Assembly: GCF_900100795.1 (NCBI RefSeq)
Contig: NZ_FNCO01000016.1
Location: forward strand, 103,349-167,348
DNA: 64,000 bases
DNA from: Pseudomonas abietaniphila
GTDB lineage: Bacteria; Pseudomonadota; Gammaproteobacteria; Pseudomonadales; Pseudomonadaceae
Reading direction: 5' to 3'
Under the pieces are notes generated by a model. The model was given only the letters and a program-made list of their open reading frames with translations. It was not told the origin of the DNA and did not search any database. Below are positions 53,322 through 62,461 of this stretch, piece by piece (positions within the stretch are counted from its first letter, which is position 1; every line of letters starts with the position of its first letter). Both the position numbers and the translations under genes were made by a program.

Positions 53322-55475
53322 GTGGATTTGGAATTACCTTCTGCCCAACTAGGTCATGACCCACGCAGCCAGCATGATGATCCGTTGCTGGATGGCCTGC
53401 TGACACTCTGCGCCTTGCACCACAAACCGGCGAGCCGGGCGATGCTGAGCACCGGCCTGCCGTTGCCGGACCAGCGCCTGAGCCCCGATCTGCTGCCACG
53501 CGCAGCCGCTCGGGCCGGTTTGCAAGGGCGTCTGTTGGTGCGCAAGCTCGAACAGATTCCCGCCATTGCCTTGCCTGCGATGCTTCTTTTAAAGGAAGGG
53601 CGTTGCGCGGTATTGCTGGGTTGGGAAGGCGATGCGGCGCGGCTGCTGATCAGCGAAAGCGACGGCGGCGAAGTCCGGGTTGAGCGCGAAGCGCTGGCTC
53701 AGGATTACAGCGGCAAGGTGTTCTTCGCCCAACCGCAACACAAATTCGACGTGACCCAAGGCTCGCTCATTCCTCGAGCGCGGTCCTGGTTCAAGGACAC
53801 CCTCAAGCTGTCGCGCTGGCTCTACGCCGACGCGATCGCTGCAAGCCTGGTGATCAACCTGATCGCGCTGGCTGCGCCTCTGTTTGTCATGAACGTCTAC
53901 GACCGCGTGGTGCCGAACCAGGCGACCGCGACGTTGTGGGTGTTGGCGGCCGGTATCTGCGGCGCCTACCTGTTCGACCTCTTGCTCAAAGGCCTGCGCA
54001 GTCTGTGCCTGGACCTGGCGGGCAAGAAAACCGACCTGATCATTTCCGCCACGCTGTTCGAACGCATCGTCGGCATGGCGATGAAATTCCGCCCGGCACG
54101 TGTCGGCAGCTACGCCCAGAACATCCATGAGTTTCAGGGCATGCGCGACTTTTTGACGTCGCTGACCCTGACCAGCCTTATCGACCTGCCATTCACCCTG
54201 ATCATCCTCTTGGTGATCGCGCTGCTCGGTGGGCACCTGGTGTGGATTCCGATTGTCGCGTTCCCGCTCGCGCTGGGCATCGGCCATTTGCTGCAGAAGC
54301 CGCTGACCGCCACTCTGGAACGCACCATGGCGCTGGGCGCCGAGCGTCAGTCGAGTCTGATCGAAACCCTGTCCGGGCTGGACGCGGTCAAGGTCAACAA
54401 CGCTGAAAGCGAACGTCAGTACCAATGGGAACAGACCATCGGCACCCTTAGCCGCCTGGAGCTGCGAGTCAAGATCTTGTCCGGCCTGGCGATGAACATC
54501 ACGTTGCTCATCCAGCAACTGGCCGGCGTGGCGATGATCTGCTTCGGTGTGTACATGATCATCGACGGCAATCTGAGCATGGGCGGCCTGGTGGCGTGCT
54601 ACATGCTCAGTGGTCGCGCACTCGGCCCGTTGGCGCAGTTGTCGGGTCTGCTGACGCGTTATCAGCAAGCCAAAGTGACCATGGTGTCGGTCGACCAGAT
54701 GATGGAGTTGCCTCAAGAGCGCAACTTCGAAGAGCGTCCGCTGAGCCGTCAGGTGCTGCAGGGCGCGATGGAATTCCGCAACGTCGACTTCACCTACCCG
54801 AACCAGCAAACCCTGGCGCTGAAGAACATCAACCTGGTGGTTCGTCCGGGCGAGCGGATCGGCATCATCGGCCGCAGCGGCTCGGGCAAAAGCTCGCTGG
54901 CCAAGCTGCTGGTCGGTCTGTATCAGCCGGACGAAGGCTCGCTGTTGGTCGACGGCGTGGACATTCGCCAGATCGACGTCAGTGAATTGCGCCACAACAT
55001 CGGTTACGTCGCTCAGGACATTCAGTTGCTGGCGGGTACGCTGCGCGACAACCTGATTTCCGGTGCGCGCTATGTGGACGATGAAATGGTGCTGCAAGCC
55101 GGTGAGCTGGCAGGCGTGCATGAGTTTGCCCGTCTGCACCCGCAAGGTTACGAGCTGCAAGTCGGCGAGCGTGGGCAGAACCTGTCGGGTGGTCAGCGTC
55201 AGAACGTTGCGCTGGCCAGGGCCCTGTTGCTGAACCCGCCGATTCTGTTGCTGGACGAACCGACCAGCGCCATGGACAACACCGGTGAGGAGCGCTTGAA
55301 GCAGCGTCTGCAAGCCGTTATCGAGAAAAAGACCGTGATTCTTGTGACACACCGAGCCTCGCTGCTCACGCTGGTCGACCGCCTGTTGGTCATCGACCGT
55401 GGCCAGATTCTCGCCGACGGCCCGAAAGCCGCCGTGATGGAAGCGTTGAAGAAGGGGCAGATCAGTGTTGCTTAA
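53322..55475 (+). CDS. lapB: LapB, type I secretion ABC transporter
   Basis: 717 aa. An N-terminal C39-like domain (about 20-130) without the peptidase Cys motif, as in LapB/HlyB-type exporters, is followed by a six-helix ABC membrane domain (about 160-440) and an ATPase with Walker A IGRSGSGKSSLAKL, signature LSGGQRQNVALA and Walker B ILLLDEPTSAMD. The GTG start at 53322 (MDLELPSAQLGHD) has AAAGAGAG upstream. It energises export of the adhesin through LapC and LapE. Its end overlaps lapC by 11 bp. Confidence 0.93.
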   Translation: MDLELPSAQLGHDPRSQHDDPLLDGLLTLCALHHKPASRAMLSTGLPLPDQRLSPDLLPRAAARAGLQGRLLVRKLEQIPAIALPAMLLLKEGRCAVLLGWEGDAARLLISESDGGEVRVEREALAQDYSGKVFFAQPQHKFDVTQGSLIPRARSWFKDTLKLSRWLYADAIAASLVINLIALAAPLFVMNVYDRVVPNQATATLWVLAAGICGAYLFDLLLKGLRSLCLDLAGKKTDLIISATLFERIVGMAMKFRPARVGSYAQNIHEFQGMRDFLTSLTLTSLIDLPFTLIILLVIALLGGHLVWIPIVAFPLALGIGHLLQKPLTATLERTMALGAERQSSLIETLSGLDAVKVNNAESERQYQWEQTIGTLSRLELRVKILSGLAMNITLLIQQLAGVAMICFGVYMIIDGNLSMGGLVACYMLSGRALGPLAQLSGLLTRYQQAKVTMVSVDQMMELPQERNFEERPLSRQVLQGAMEFRNVDFTYPNQQTLALKNINLVVRPGERIGIIGRSGSGKSSLAKLLVGLYQPDEGSLLVDGVDIRQIDVSELRHNIGYVAQDIQLLAGTLRDNLISGARYVDDEMVLQAGELAGVHEFARLHPQGYELQVGERGQNLSGGQRQNVALARALLLNPPILLLDEPTSAMDNTGEERLKQRLQAVIEKKTVILVTHRASLLTLVDRLLVIDRGQILADGPKAAVMEALKKGQISVA

Positions 55476-56838
55476 ATCGGGTCCAAATTCCGGCGGTGGT
55501 CTGTTCGGCTATTTCAAAGGCTCGCCGTCCCTTGACGGGCAGCCGATGCCTGAAGTCAAAAAAGCCCTGGTCGATGACGCCCCGCGTATCGTCCGGCTGA
55601 CCATCTGGGCGGTCATTCTGTTCTTCACCTTCCTGGTGCTCTGGGCCAACTTTGCCGTCATCGACGAAGTGACCAAGGGCGAGGGCAAGGCGATCCCGTC
55701 GACCAAGATCCAAAAGATCCAGAACCTTGAAGGCGGTATCGTCGCGCAGATCTATGCCCGTGATGGCGAGATCGTTGACGCGGGCGCGCCGCTGATTCGT
55801 CTGGACGACACCCGCTTCGCTTCCAACGTCGGTGAAACCGAGGCTGATCGCGTGGCCATGGAACTGCGCGTCGAGCGCCTGAGCGCCGAGGTCGATGATC
55901 GCCCGTTGAACATTAGTGCCGACGCTCGCAAGTCGGCGCCAAAACAGGCCGCCAACGAAGAGTCCCTGTATCAGAGTCGTCGTCAGCAACTGGTCGACGA
56001 AGTCGGCGGTCTGCAACAGCAACTGATTCAGCGCCAGCAGGAACTGCGTGAGTTCGGTTCCAAGCAGGAGCAATACCGCAACAGCCTGGGCCTGCTGCGT
56101 CAGGAGATCGGCATGTCCGAGCCGTTGGTGGCTCAGGGTGCTGTTTCGCCTGTGGACATCCTGCGTCTGAAGCGTTCGGAAGTGGAGACGCGCGGTCAAC
56201 TGGACGGCACCACGCTGGCGATTCCCCGCGCCCAGGCCGCGATTGCCGAAGTGCAGCGCAAGATCGACGAGACGCGCGGCAAGTTTCGCAGCGACGCGCT
56301 GACCCAGTTGAACGAGGCACGCACCAATCTTTCCAAGGCTCAGTCGACGGCCAAAGGCCTGGAAGACCGGGTGAACCGCACGATGGTCACCTCGCCGGTG
56401 CGCGGTATCGTCAAGCAAATGCTGGTCAACACCGTGGGTGGCGTCATCCAGCCGGGCAGCGACATCGCCGAAATCGTGCCGCTGGACGACACCTTGTTGG
56501 TCGAGGCGCGCATCCGTCCGCAGGACATTGCGTTTCTGCATCCGGGGCAAGAAGCGATGATCAAGTTCACGGCCTATGACTACACCATTTACGGTGGCCT
56601 CAAAGGCAAGCTGGAACAGATCGGCGCCGACACCATTCAAGACGAAGAAAAGAAAAACACGTTCTACGTGATCAAGCTGCGCACCGACCGCAGCCATTTG
56701 GGCACCGATGAGCATCCGTTGGTGATCATTCCCGGCATGGTCGCGTCGGTGGACATCATCACCGGCAAGAAAAGCATCCTCAGCTACCTGCTCAAGCCGG
56801 TCCTGAAGGCACGCGCCGAGGCGTTGCACGAGCGTTGA
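55465..56838 (+). CDS. lapC: LapC, HlyD-family membrane fusion protein
   Basis: 457 aa. A short cytoplasmic leader, one TM helix (about 45-66, TIWAVILFFTFLVLWANFAV), then lipoyl/biotin-like halves (QKIQNLEGGIVAQIYARDGE ... VTSPVRGIVKQMLVNTVGGV) around a long coiled coil (about 130-300, Gln-rich) and a beta-barrel end (EIVPLDDTLLVEARIRPQDI). It bridges LapB and LapE. GTG 55465 overlaps the lapB end by 11 bp; AAGGGG precedes it. Last gene of the export operon. Confidence 0.92.
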   Translation: MLLKSGPNSGGGLFGYFKGSPSLDGQPMPEVKKALVDDAPRIVRLTIWAVILFFTFLVLWANFAVIDEVTKGEGKAIPSTKIQKIQNLEGGIVAQIYARDGEIVDAGAPLIRLDDTRFASNVGETEADRVAMELRVERLSAEVDDRPLNISADARKSAPKQAANEESLYQSRRQQLVDEVGGLQQQLIQRQQELREFGSKQEQYRNSLGLLRQEIGMSEPLVAQGAVSPVDILRLKRSEVETRGQLDGTTLAIPRAQAAIAEVQRKIDETRGKFRSDALTQLNEARTNLSKAQSTAKGLEDRVNRTMVTSPVRGIVKQMLVNTVGGVIQPGSDIAEIVPLDDTLLVEARIRPQDIAFLHPGQEAMIKFTAYDYTIYGGLKGKLEQIGADTIQDEEKKNTFYVIKLRTDRSHLGTDEHPLVIIPGMVASVDIITGKKSILSYLLKPVLKARAEALHER

Positions 56839-56867
56839 TCGCCTGAATTTTTTTGCGTCACGCGATC

Positions 56868-56964
56868 CTGTGGGAGCGAGCTTGCTCGTGAAGAGGTCGG
56901 TAATCAGACACGCATTCAGTGACTGATACCAAGTCTTCGCGGGCAAGCTTGGCCCTGCGGGCTG
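56868..56964. repeat. Degenerate REP-like pair downstream of lapC
   Basis: CCTGTGGGAGCGAGCTTGCT and CGTGAAG (about 56868-56894) face CTTCGCGGGCAAGCTTGGCC (about 56935). The arms pair poorly, so this looks like a worn element. No gene is seen in 56839-57236. Confidence 0.55.
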
Positions 56965-57109
56965 CGGCCAGAATCAACAGCAGTCCGTATCATCCCGCCA
57001 CACTCCCTCATCCAACCCCTACCCATCACGCTTCCATCACGGCTGTCGATCATCCTGATGGATAGTAGCCTTGTGACATATTTTGGTCGTAATTTATTGC
57101 GTTTTCCCC

Positions 57110-57136
57110 TAAAGATCTGGGGCAAACCAGCGATAC
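57110..57136 (+). promoter_or_regulatory. Possible sigma-28 (FliA) promoter of the chemoreceptor gene
   Basis: TAAAGATC, 11-bp spacer, AGCGATAC. The -35 TAAAG and the CGATA core of the consensus (TAAAGTTT-N11-GCCGATAA) are kept; other positions vary. It lies 100 bp upstream of the MCP start. Confidence 0.45.
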
Positions 57137-57236
57137 GGTGAGTTGAACCTGTCGTCAACGCGGCCATTAACCACAAGAGCTACTGGTCATTTTTTATCAT
57201 CAAAAATGATACTTCCTGCATACAAAGGAAATCGTC

Positions 57237-58916
57237 GTGACGTTGAACCTACGCCGTAAGGTCATTCTCCTCGCCATCATTCCGAGCCTCTTGCTGGCCG
57301 CAGTGATCAGTTGCATCACCTGGGTCGTGCTGCAAAAACTCGCTGCTCAGGAAGTCGAGCAGACCCGCGCGCTGTTGCTGGAGGAGCGCAAGCTGTCGCT
57401 CAAGAACTATCAGCAGATTGGCGAAGCGGCGATCAAGCCGATCTACGACGCCTCAGCGCCGGGCGACATGGACGCCCGGGATCGGGCGCTCAAAGTGCTC
57501 AAGAGCCTGCAATATGACAAGGCCAGTTACTTTTTTGGCTACAACTCGCAGTACGTGCGGGTGTTCTGGTCGGACAAGGACCTGGACATCGGCAAGAACT
57601 TCTCCGAAGCCAAAGACGCCAACGGCGTGTACGTGATTCGTGGCCTGGTGGACAAAGCCAAAGACGGGACGCATTTCTTCCGCTACGACTGGCCGACGCC
57701 GGGCAGCGACAAGCCGATCCCGAAGCTGGGCTACACCAGCTATCTACAGAAATGGGACTTGGCGTTCGGGACGCAGGCAAACCTGGACGACATCGACAAT
57801 CAGGTGGCTGCCATCGAGGCGTCGACCCAAAGCCGGATTGGCTCTTCGGCCGCGCTGATCGTGGCTATTGTGGCGGTGTTCCTGGCGGTGGTGGCGCTGG
57901 TCGGCGTGCTGATTGGCAACGGGCTGGTCAAGCCGGTGCTGGTGATCAAGCAGAACCTGGATGACATCGCCGCAGGTGACGGTGACCTGACTCGCCGTCT
58001 GCCGGAAACCAGCAACGACGAACTGGGTGCATTGGCCAAGTCGTTCAACCAGTTCGTCGAGAAAATCCACGGGCTGGTGCGGCAGATTGCTGAAATGACC
58101 GGCCAGTTGAACGGGTTGGTCAACGACATGTCCTCGCAGGCGCAGCGGTCGGAAGAGGCGATGGGTCGTCAACGTCAGGAAACCGACCAGGTCGCGACGG
58201 CCATTCATGAGATGTCGTCGGCAGCGCATCAGGTGTCCATCAGTGCGCAAGGCGCTTCCCAGGCAGCACGCAAGACCAGCGACGTCGGCTCGGACGCCAA
58301 GTCTGTCGTGAACAAGAGCATCGACAGCATTCATGCGCTGATCGGCGAGATCGGCGAAAGCAGTTCCTCGCTGGATCACTTGCGCCAGGATGTGCAGTCC
58401 ATTGCGACCGTGGTGGATGTGATTCGCTCGGTGGCCGAACAGACCAACCTGCTGGCGCTGAACGCTGCCATTGAGGCGGCGAGGGCAGGGGACGCAGGGC
58501 GTGGGTTTGCGGTGGTCGCCGATGAGGTTCGCGCCCTGGCCAGCCGTACTCAGCAAAGCACCCAGGAAATCCACGAAATGATCACCTCGCTGCAACGCGG
58601 CGCGCAGGAAGCCACGGTTGCCATGAGCCGTTCCAGCGACACCGGCAAGACCACGGGTGATTTGGCAAACGAGGCGGGGACGTCGCTGGACGCGATCAGC
58701 CAGTTGATCGAGACCATCAACGACATGAACGCGCAGATCGCCAGCGCATCGGAAGAACAGACCGCGGTCGCTGAGGAAATCAGCCGCAGCATGACCCAGA
58801 TTGCCCAAGCCGTGGACACCGTGGCCGACGACGCCCAAAGCGGCGCGCAAACGGCACGCAGCCTGACGGAACTGGGTGATCGGCTGGGCGGGTTGGTGAA
58901 GCAGTTCAGGATTTAA
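57237..58916 (+). CDS. Methyl-accepting chemotaxis protein (sCache-type sensor)
   Basis: 559 aa. TM1 (about 9-30), periplasmic sCache-like domain (about 32-185; EERKLSLKNYQQIGEAAIKP, YFFGYNSQYVRVFWSDKDLD), TM2 (about 199-221), HAMP (about 222-275) and the MCP signalling domain with hairpin tip near residue 410 (EQTNLLALNAAIEAARAGDA). It senses an unknown small ligand, probably an organic acid or similar by family habit. Start GTG 57237; AAAGGAAATC lies upstream. It lies downstream of lapC but with a 398-bp gap and its own likely promoter, so it is not in the lap operon. Confidence 0.9.
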   Translation: MTLNLRRKVILLAIIPSLLLAAVISCITWVVLQKLAAQEVEQTRALLLEERKLSLKNYQQIGEAAIKPIYDASAPGDMDARDRALKVLKSLQYDKASYFFGYNSQYVRVFWSDKDLDIGKNFSEAKDANGVYVIRGLVDKAKDGTHFFRYDWPTPGSDKPIPKLGYTSYLQKWDLAFGTQANLDDIDNQVAAIEASTQSRIGSSAALIVAIVAVFLAVVALVGVLIGNGLVKPVLVIKQNLDDIAAGDGDLTRRLPETSNDELGALAKSFNQFVEKIHGLVRQIAEMTGQLNGLVNDMSSQAQRSEEAMGRQRQETDQVATAIHEMSSAAHQVSISAQGASQAARKTSDVGSDAKSVVNKSIDSIHALIGEIGESSSSLDHLRQDVQSIATVVDVIRSVAEQTNLLALNAAIEAARAGDAGRGFAVVADEVRALASRTQQSTQEIHEMITSLQRGAQEATVAMSRSSDTGKTTGDLANEAGTSLDAISQLIETINDMNAQIASASEEQTAVAEEISRSMTQIAQAVDTVADDAQSGAQTARSLTELGDRLGGLVKQFRI

Positions 58917-58941
58917 CGCGTGCTTGGGCGCCGCCAGCCCT

Positions 58942-59033
58942 TGTAGGAGCACGCTTGCCCGCGAAGACGCCGGTACATCCGCAACATCTTCATCGGATGG
59001 AACTCAGCCTTCGTGAGCAAGCTCACTCCCACA
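58942..59033. repeat. Mixed REP-like pair
   Basis: Left half TGTAGGAGCACGCTTGCCCG (58942 on) and right half TTCGTGAGCAAGCTCACTCC then CACA (to 59033) belong to different arm classes, so the pair does not fold well. It lies in the convergent gap between the MCP and DUF2845 genes. Confidence 0.6.
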
Positions 59034-59067
59034 CGGACGGTAGTGATGTTCGAAGTCCTGTGGAGGC

Positions 59068-59385
59068 TTACCGTCCCCGCTTGCTGTCGATCCGAACCAA
59101 CCGGCCACCTTCGAACCGCAAATACTGATACATGCCGCTGTTCGGGCCGTAGATCCATTCCTGGACCTGCACCTGATCGACCTGACGGAAGTGGTTGACC
59201 GTTTCCTTGTAGCCAACGATGTCCTGGCTGACGGGCTGGCCGCATTTCTGTTGCACTTCAAACATCCGGTCGCCGACGCTGATCAGCTGACTGCCACACC
59301 TCAACGTGTCGGTCGCCGCATGGGCGACGACCGCCGTTGCTGTCAGACCGAGCATCAGCACGGTCTTCGCTAACACCTTCTTCAA
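59068..59385 (-). CDS. DUF2845 periplasmic protein
   Basis: 105 aa. Signal peptide MKKVLAKTVLMLGLTATAVV (cut after AHA), then two cysteines (LRCGSQLISVG, VQQKCGQPVS) that may form a disulphide, and the DUF2845 pattern RCGSxLISxGDxxxEVxxKCGxP. The C-terminal half (EWIYGPNSGMYQYLRFEGGR) is typical of this family, whose function is unknown. It lies 6 bp downstream of the DUF748 gene and is likely cotranscribed with it. Confidence 0.85.
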   Translation of the reverse strand: MKKVLAKTVLMLGLTATAVVAHAATDTLRCGSQLISVGDRMFEVQQKCGQPVSQDIVGYKETVNHFRQVDQVQVQEWIYGPNSGMYQYLRFEGGRLVRIDSKRGR

Positions 59386-59391
59386 AAGTCG

Positions 59392-62349
59392 TTACTCACT
59401 GTCCAGATGCAGGGGGCTGACGACGCGACCGTCTTTTTCCGGTTGACCGAGACTGGCGTCAACGAAGTAGACCCGCTCGTCCGCCAATTGTCCCTTGTCC
59501 ACCAGATAGTCCTTGATACTGCCGGCACGGGCCTGGCCAAGCTGACGCAGCAACAGCGCGCTTGAACTCCAGGATTTGAGCACGGCGTCGCGCATCCTGT
59601 TCTGCCGCTCTTCCTTACCGAGATCAACCCACTCGGCTGGCGGCTGACCCTTCAGGCGCGTGCGATAAATGCCTTCGAGCATCGGCGCCTTTTCATCGTC
59701 CGGCACTTTCAGGTCGGCGGCTTGCGCTGGCACCTTGTCGCCTCGGCGCTGAAGAATCTTGTAGTAGGTGCTCTGGTATTCGCGCTCAAGACGTTGTTGG
59801 GCGATCAGCGGGCCGTCACTCGCTTCCGCGCTGGTGCCTTCGATCTCAAGACGCAGTGCCGGGCGTGCTTTGAGCGCTGCAGCCAGCTTGTCCAGCGAGG
59901 CCTGGGCGTCGCTGGACAACGCGTCGGAACCTGCAGCGAACGACACGGTGCCCAAGTCTTCCGAACCGCCTCCGCTGATCAAACCGCCGATGAATTTGAA
60001 CGGTGCGGCAGCGGCTTTCACCACCAGATTGCGCAGGGTCTGCCAGACGATCGGCATCACACTGAACTGCGGGTTGTTCAAATCCCCGGTGACCGGCAAT
60101 TCGATTGAAATTTTGCCGTCAACGTCCTTGAGCAAGGCAATCGCCAGTTTTAGCGGCAGGTTCACGGCATCCGGGCTGTCGACCTTTTCACCCAGTTGCA
60201 GTTGCTCGACCACAACCTTGTTCTCGGCTTTGAGCTGACCCTTGGTGATCAGGTAATGCAGGTCCAGGTTCAGTCGGCCTTTGCGAATGCGATAACCCGC
60301 GAACTTGCCAGAGTAGGGCGTCAATGTGGTCAGCTCGACACGCTTGAAACTGGTCGCGATGTCCAGGCTGGCGAGGGGGTTGAACGGGTTGAGCGCGCCT
60401 TTGATCGTCACAGGCGCATAGCGGTCGACCTTGCCCTTGATGTCCACAGCGGCCGGTTTGTCCTGACGGTTGTCCAGCGTGCCGATTTTCCCGTTGAGCT
60501 GCTGCACGGCTGTCGCGAAATTGGGCGTGAGGCTGAAGTCGGCGAAATTGGCCGAGCCGTTGTTGATGTTCACTTCACCGATATGAATGCCCATCGGTTT
60601 GTCGGCGCTGGCGGTTGACTTGGTTTTGGCGGCCGCTGGCTTGCTGTCAGCAGGCTGCGGTATCAACAAATCGTCGATGTTGGTGGTGCGGTCGTCGGCG
60701 ATCACGAAGCGCGCGTACGGTTGTTCCAGGTTGATCGAGGCGATGCTCAGGCTGTCGCCCAGCTGGAAGTTCAGCCCCTCGACGTTGACGCGCTCCCATT
60801 TCACGAAGTCCCGCGACTTGAGGGTATCCAGCGTGTGCAACTGATCCACCTGCGCCTTGCCGGTGATGCCCAGCGCCAGCGGCTCGGTGCTTTTCAGGTC
60901 CACGGCCAGGTCGGTGTTGAGCATGCCGCTGCGCACTTCAAGACGAATGAACGGTGTGACATAGGATTGCGCGACGCGCAGGTCGATGTCGCGTGTGGTC
61001 ACGTTGAGTTTGGCGCGAACCGGCGCCAGATTCACTTCACCCTCGGCCGTCAGCTTGCCTTGCTTGCCCAAGCCGGTGTCGAGCTTGAGGTTGAAGGGCG
61101 ATTTGTTGAGGCTGTCGAAGTTGGTCAGGTCCAGATTCAGAGGCCCGACGTCGATTGCCACGGGCTCCTTGGGCACTTTGTCCGCCAGATGGATGCGGTA
61201 ATCGCGCAGTTGGGTATCACGCAGCAACACCTGCCAGGGTTTGCTCGGCGCTGCGGCTTCGGTTTTCGCTGTGGTCTCGGAACCGGTTGCCGTGGCGGGC
61301 TCCTTTTTAGCCGCCTCGGCTTTCTTTTCCTGGGTCTTTGACGGCTGGCTTGCGAACAGTTTTTGCCAGTCGAGCTGGCCGTCGGACTCACGGGCGGCCC
61401 AGGTTTCCAGGCCCTGACTGCGGATTTTTCCTACCGTCACCAGTTGTTTCGCCAGATCGATCGAGGTATCGCTCACGTCCAGATTCTTCAGGCGCACCAG
61501 AGGGCGGCCGTCCGGCGCGTCGATGGCGAAGGGCGCGACACTGAGGGACGTCTTGTCCAGCAGCAGCTCGGTTTCCTTGGCCAGACTGAGCTTGTAATGG
61601 GTATTGAAGTTGAGCACGCCGTCTTTCAGTACCAGCGGTAACGCATCGCGCACGTACGGCCACCAGACTTTCATCTGGCCGTCAGTGACTTTCAACGTGC
61701 CTTCGGATGAGATCGGCACCAGGCTGATTCGACCTACCCAGTCGATCTGTCCACCTGCGGGGCCAGCGGCCACCAGGGTCATGTCGGCATTGTCTTCGGG
61801 CAGGGTGCTGAGGTTTTTCAGTTCGAAATTCAGCTCGTCGTAGAGGAATTCGATCGGCTCGCTGGGGCGCATGTCCTGAAAGTGCACGTAACCGTTCGCC
61901 AGTTTGATTTCACCGATGCGTAACGGAAACGGCTTGCTCGGTGGCTCGTCAGGTTTGGCGGGGTCACTTGGCGGGAGTTTGAACAGGCCGGCCAAATTTA
62001 ACGTGCCGTCCTTGGAGAACAGCAGCTCGGTCTTGGGTTTGTCGAGTTCGACAGCGTCCAGGTGAAGCGCTTTGGTCCACAGGCTGTCGATCTGCAGGTT
62101 GGCGTAGAGGCGCTCGAAACCAATCTGCTCCTTGCCCGGCGCACCGATGTTCAGGCCCCACAACGTGACTTCAAGGCTGTAGGGATTGAGCTCCAGACGC
62201 TCCAGCCTGGCCGGGACCGTGGCGTAATTGGCCAGCTGTTGGTTGATCACCCGCAACGCAATACCCGGCAGGATCAGAAATCCCAACACGCTGTAAATTG
62301 CGAAGACGGCCAGCAAGGCGCCAATGGCGCGTTTCAATCCTTTGGGCAT
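59392..62349 (-). CDS. DUF748 (AsmA-like) envelope protein
   Basis: 985 aa. One N-terminal TM helix (about 8-30, IGALLAVFAIYSVLGFLILP) and a long beta-rich periplasmic part with several AsmA/DUF748 repeats (LNPYSLEVTLWGLNIGAPGK; PFNPLASLDIATSFKRVELT; PLKLAIALLKDVDGKISIEL). A C-terminal OmpA-like stretch follows (SLDKLAAALKARPALRLEIE) that could contact peptidoglycan. An Ala/Lys/Glu-rich linker is at about residues 345-380. The family is thought to span the periplasm in lipid transport or envelope maintenance; that is inference. I start at ATG 62349 (MPKGLKRAIG); upstream in-frame residues lack support. Confidence 0.86.
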   Translation of the reverse strand: MPKGLKRAIGALLAVFAIYSVLGFLILPGIALRVINQQLANYATVPARLERLELNPYSLEVTLWGLNIGAPGKEQIGFERLYANLQIDSLWTKALHLDAVELDKPKTELLFSKDGTLNLAGLFKLPPSDPAKPDEPPSKPFPLRIGEIKLANGYVHFQDMRPSEPIEFLYDELNFELKNLSTLPEDNADMTLVAAGPAGGQIDWVGRISLVPISSEGTLKVTDGQMKVWWPYVRDALPLVLKDGVLNFNTHYKLSLAKETELLLDKTSLSVAPFAIDAPDGRPLVRLKNLDVSDTSIDLAKQLVTVGKIRSQGLETWAARESDGQLDWQKLFASQPSKTQEKKAEAAKKEPATATGSETTAKTEAAAPSKPWQVLLRDTQLRDYRIHLADKVPKEPVAIDVGPLNLDLTNFDSLNKSPFNLKLDTGLGKQGKLTAEGEVNLAPVRAKLNVTTRDIDLRVAQSYVTPFIRLEVRSGMLNTDLAVDLKSTEPLALGITGKAQVDQLHTLDTLKSRDFVKWERVNVEGLNFQLGDSLSIASINLEQPYARFVIADDRTTNIDDLLIPQPADSKPAAAKTKSTASADKPMGIHIGEVNINNGSANFADFSLTPNFATAVQQLNGKIGTLDNRQDKPAAVDIKGKVDRYAPVTIKGALNPFNPLASLDIATSFKRVELTTLTPYSGKFAGYRIRKGRLNLDLHYLITKGQLKAENKVVVEQLQLGEKVDSPDAVNLPLKLAIALLKDVDGKISIELPVTGDLNNPQFSVMPIVWQTLRNLVVKAAAAPFKFIGGLISGGGSEDLGTVSFAAGSDALSSDAQASLDKLAAALKARPALRLEIEGTSAEASDGPLIAQQRLEREYQSTYYKILQRRGDKVPAQAADLKVPDDEKAPMLEGIYRTRLKGQPPAEWVDLGKEERQNRMRDAVLKSWSSSALLLRQLGQARAGSIKDYLVDKGQLADERVYFVDASLGQPEKDGRVVSPLHLDSE

Positions 62350-62461
62350 GTAGGTCGCCAACTCTCTCGATGTGAGGTGCCTTGGAGTATGGCACGTCAA
62401 TCTGGTTCCGAAGGCGTCGTCCGCAATCCGTGTGGGAAATTTCCTTGCAGTCAGTAAGTGA

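Noticed and set aside
62349..62400. Longer N-terminus of the DUF748 protein
   Set aside because: The extra 17 codons precede a normal start-plus-TM arrangement and give no recognisable sequence.
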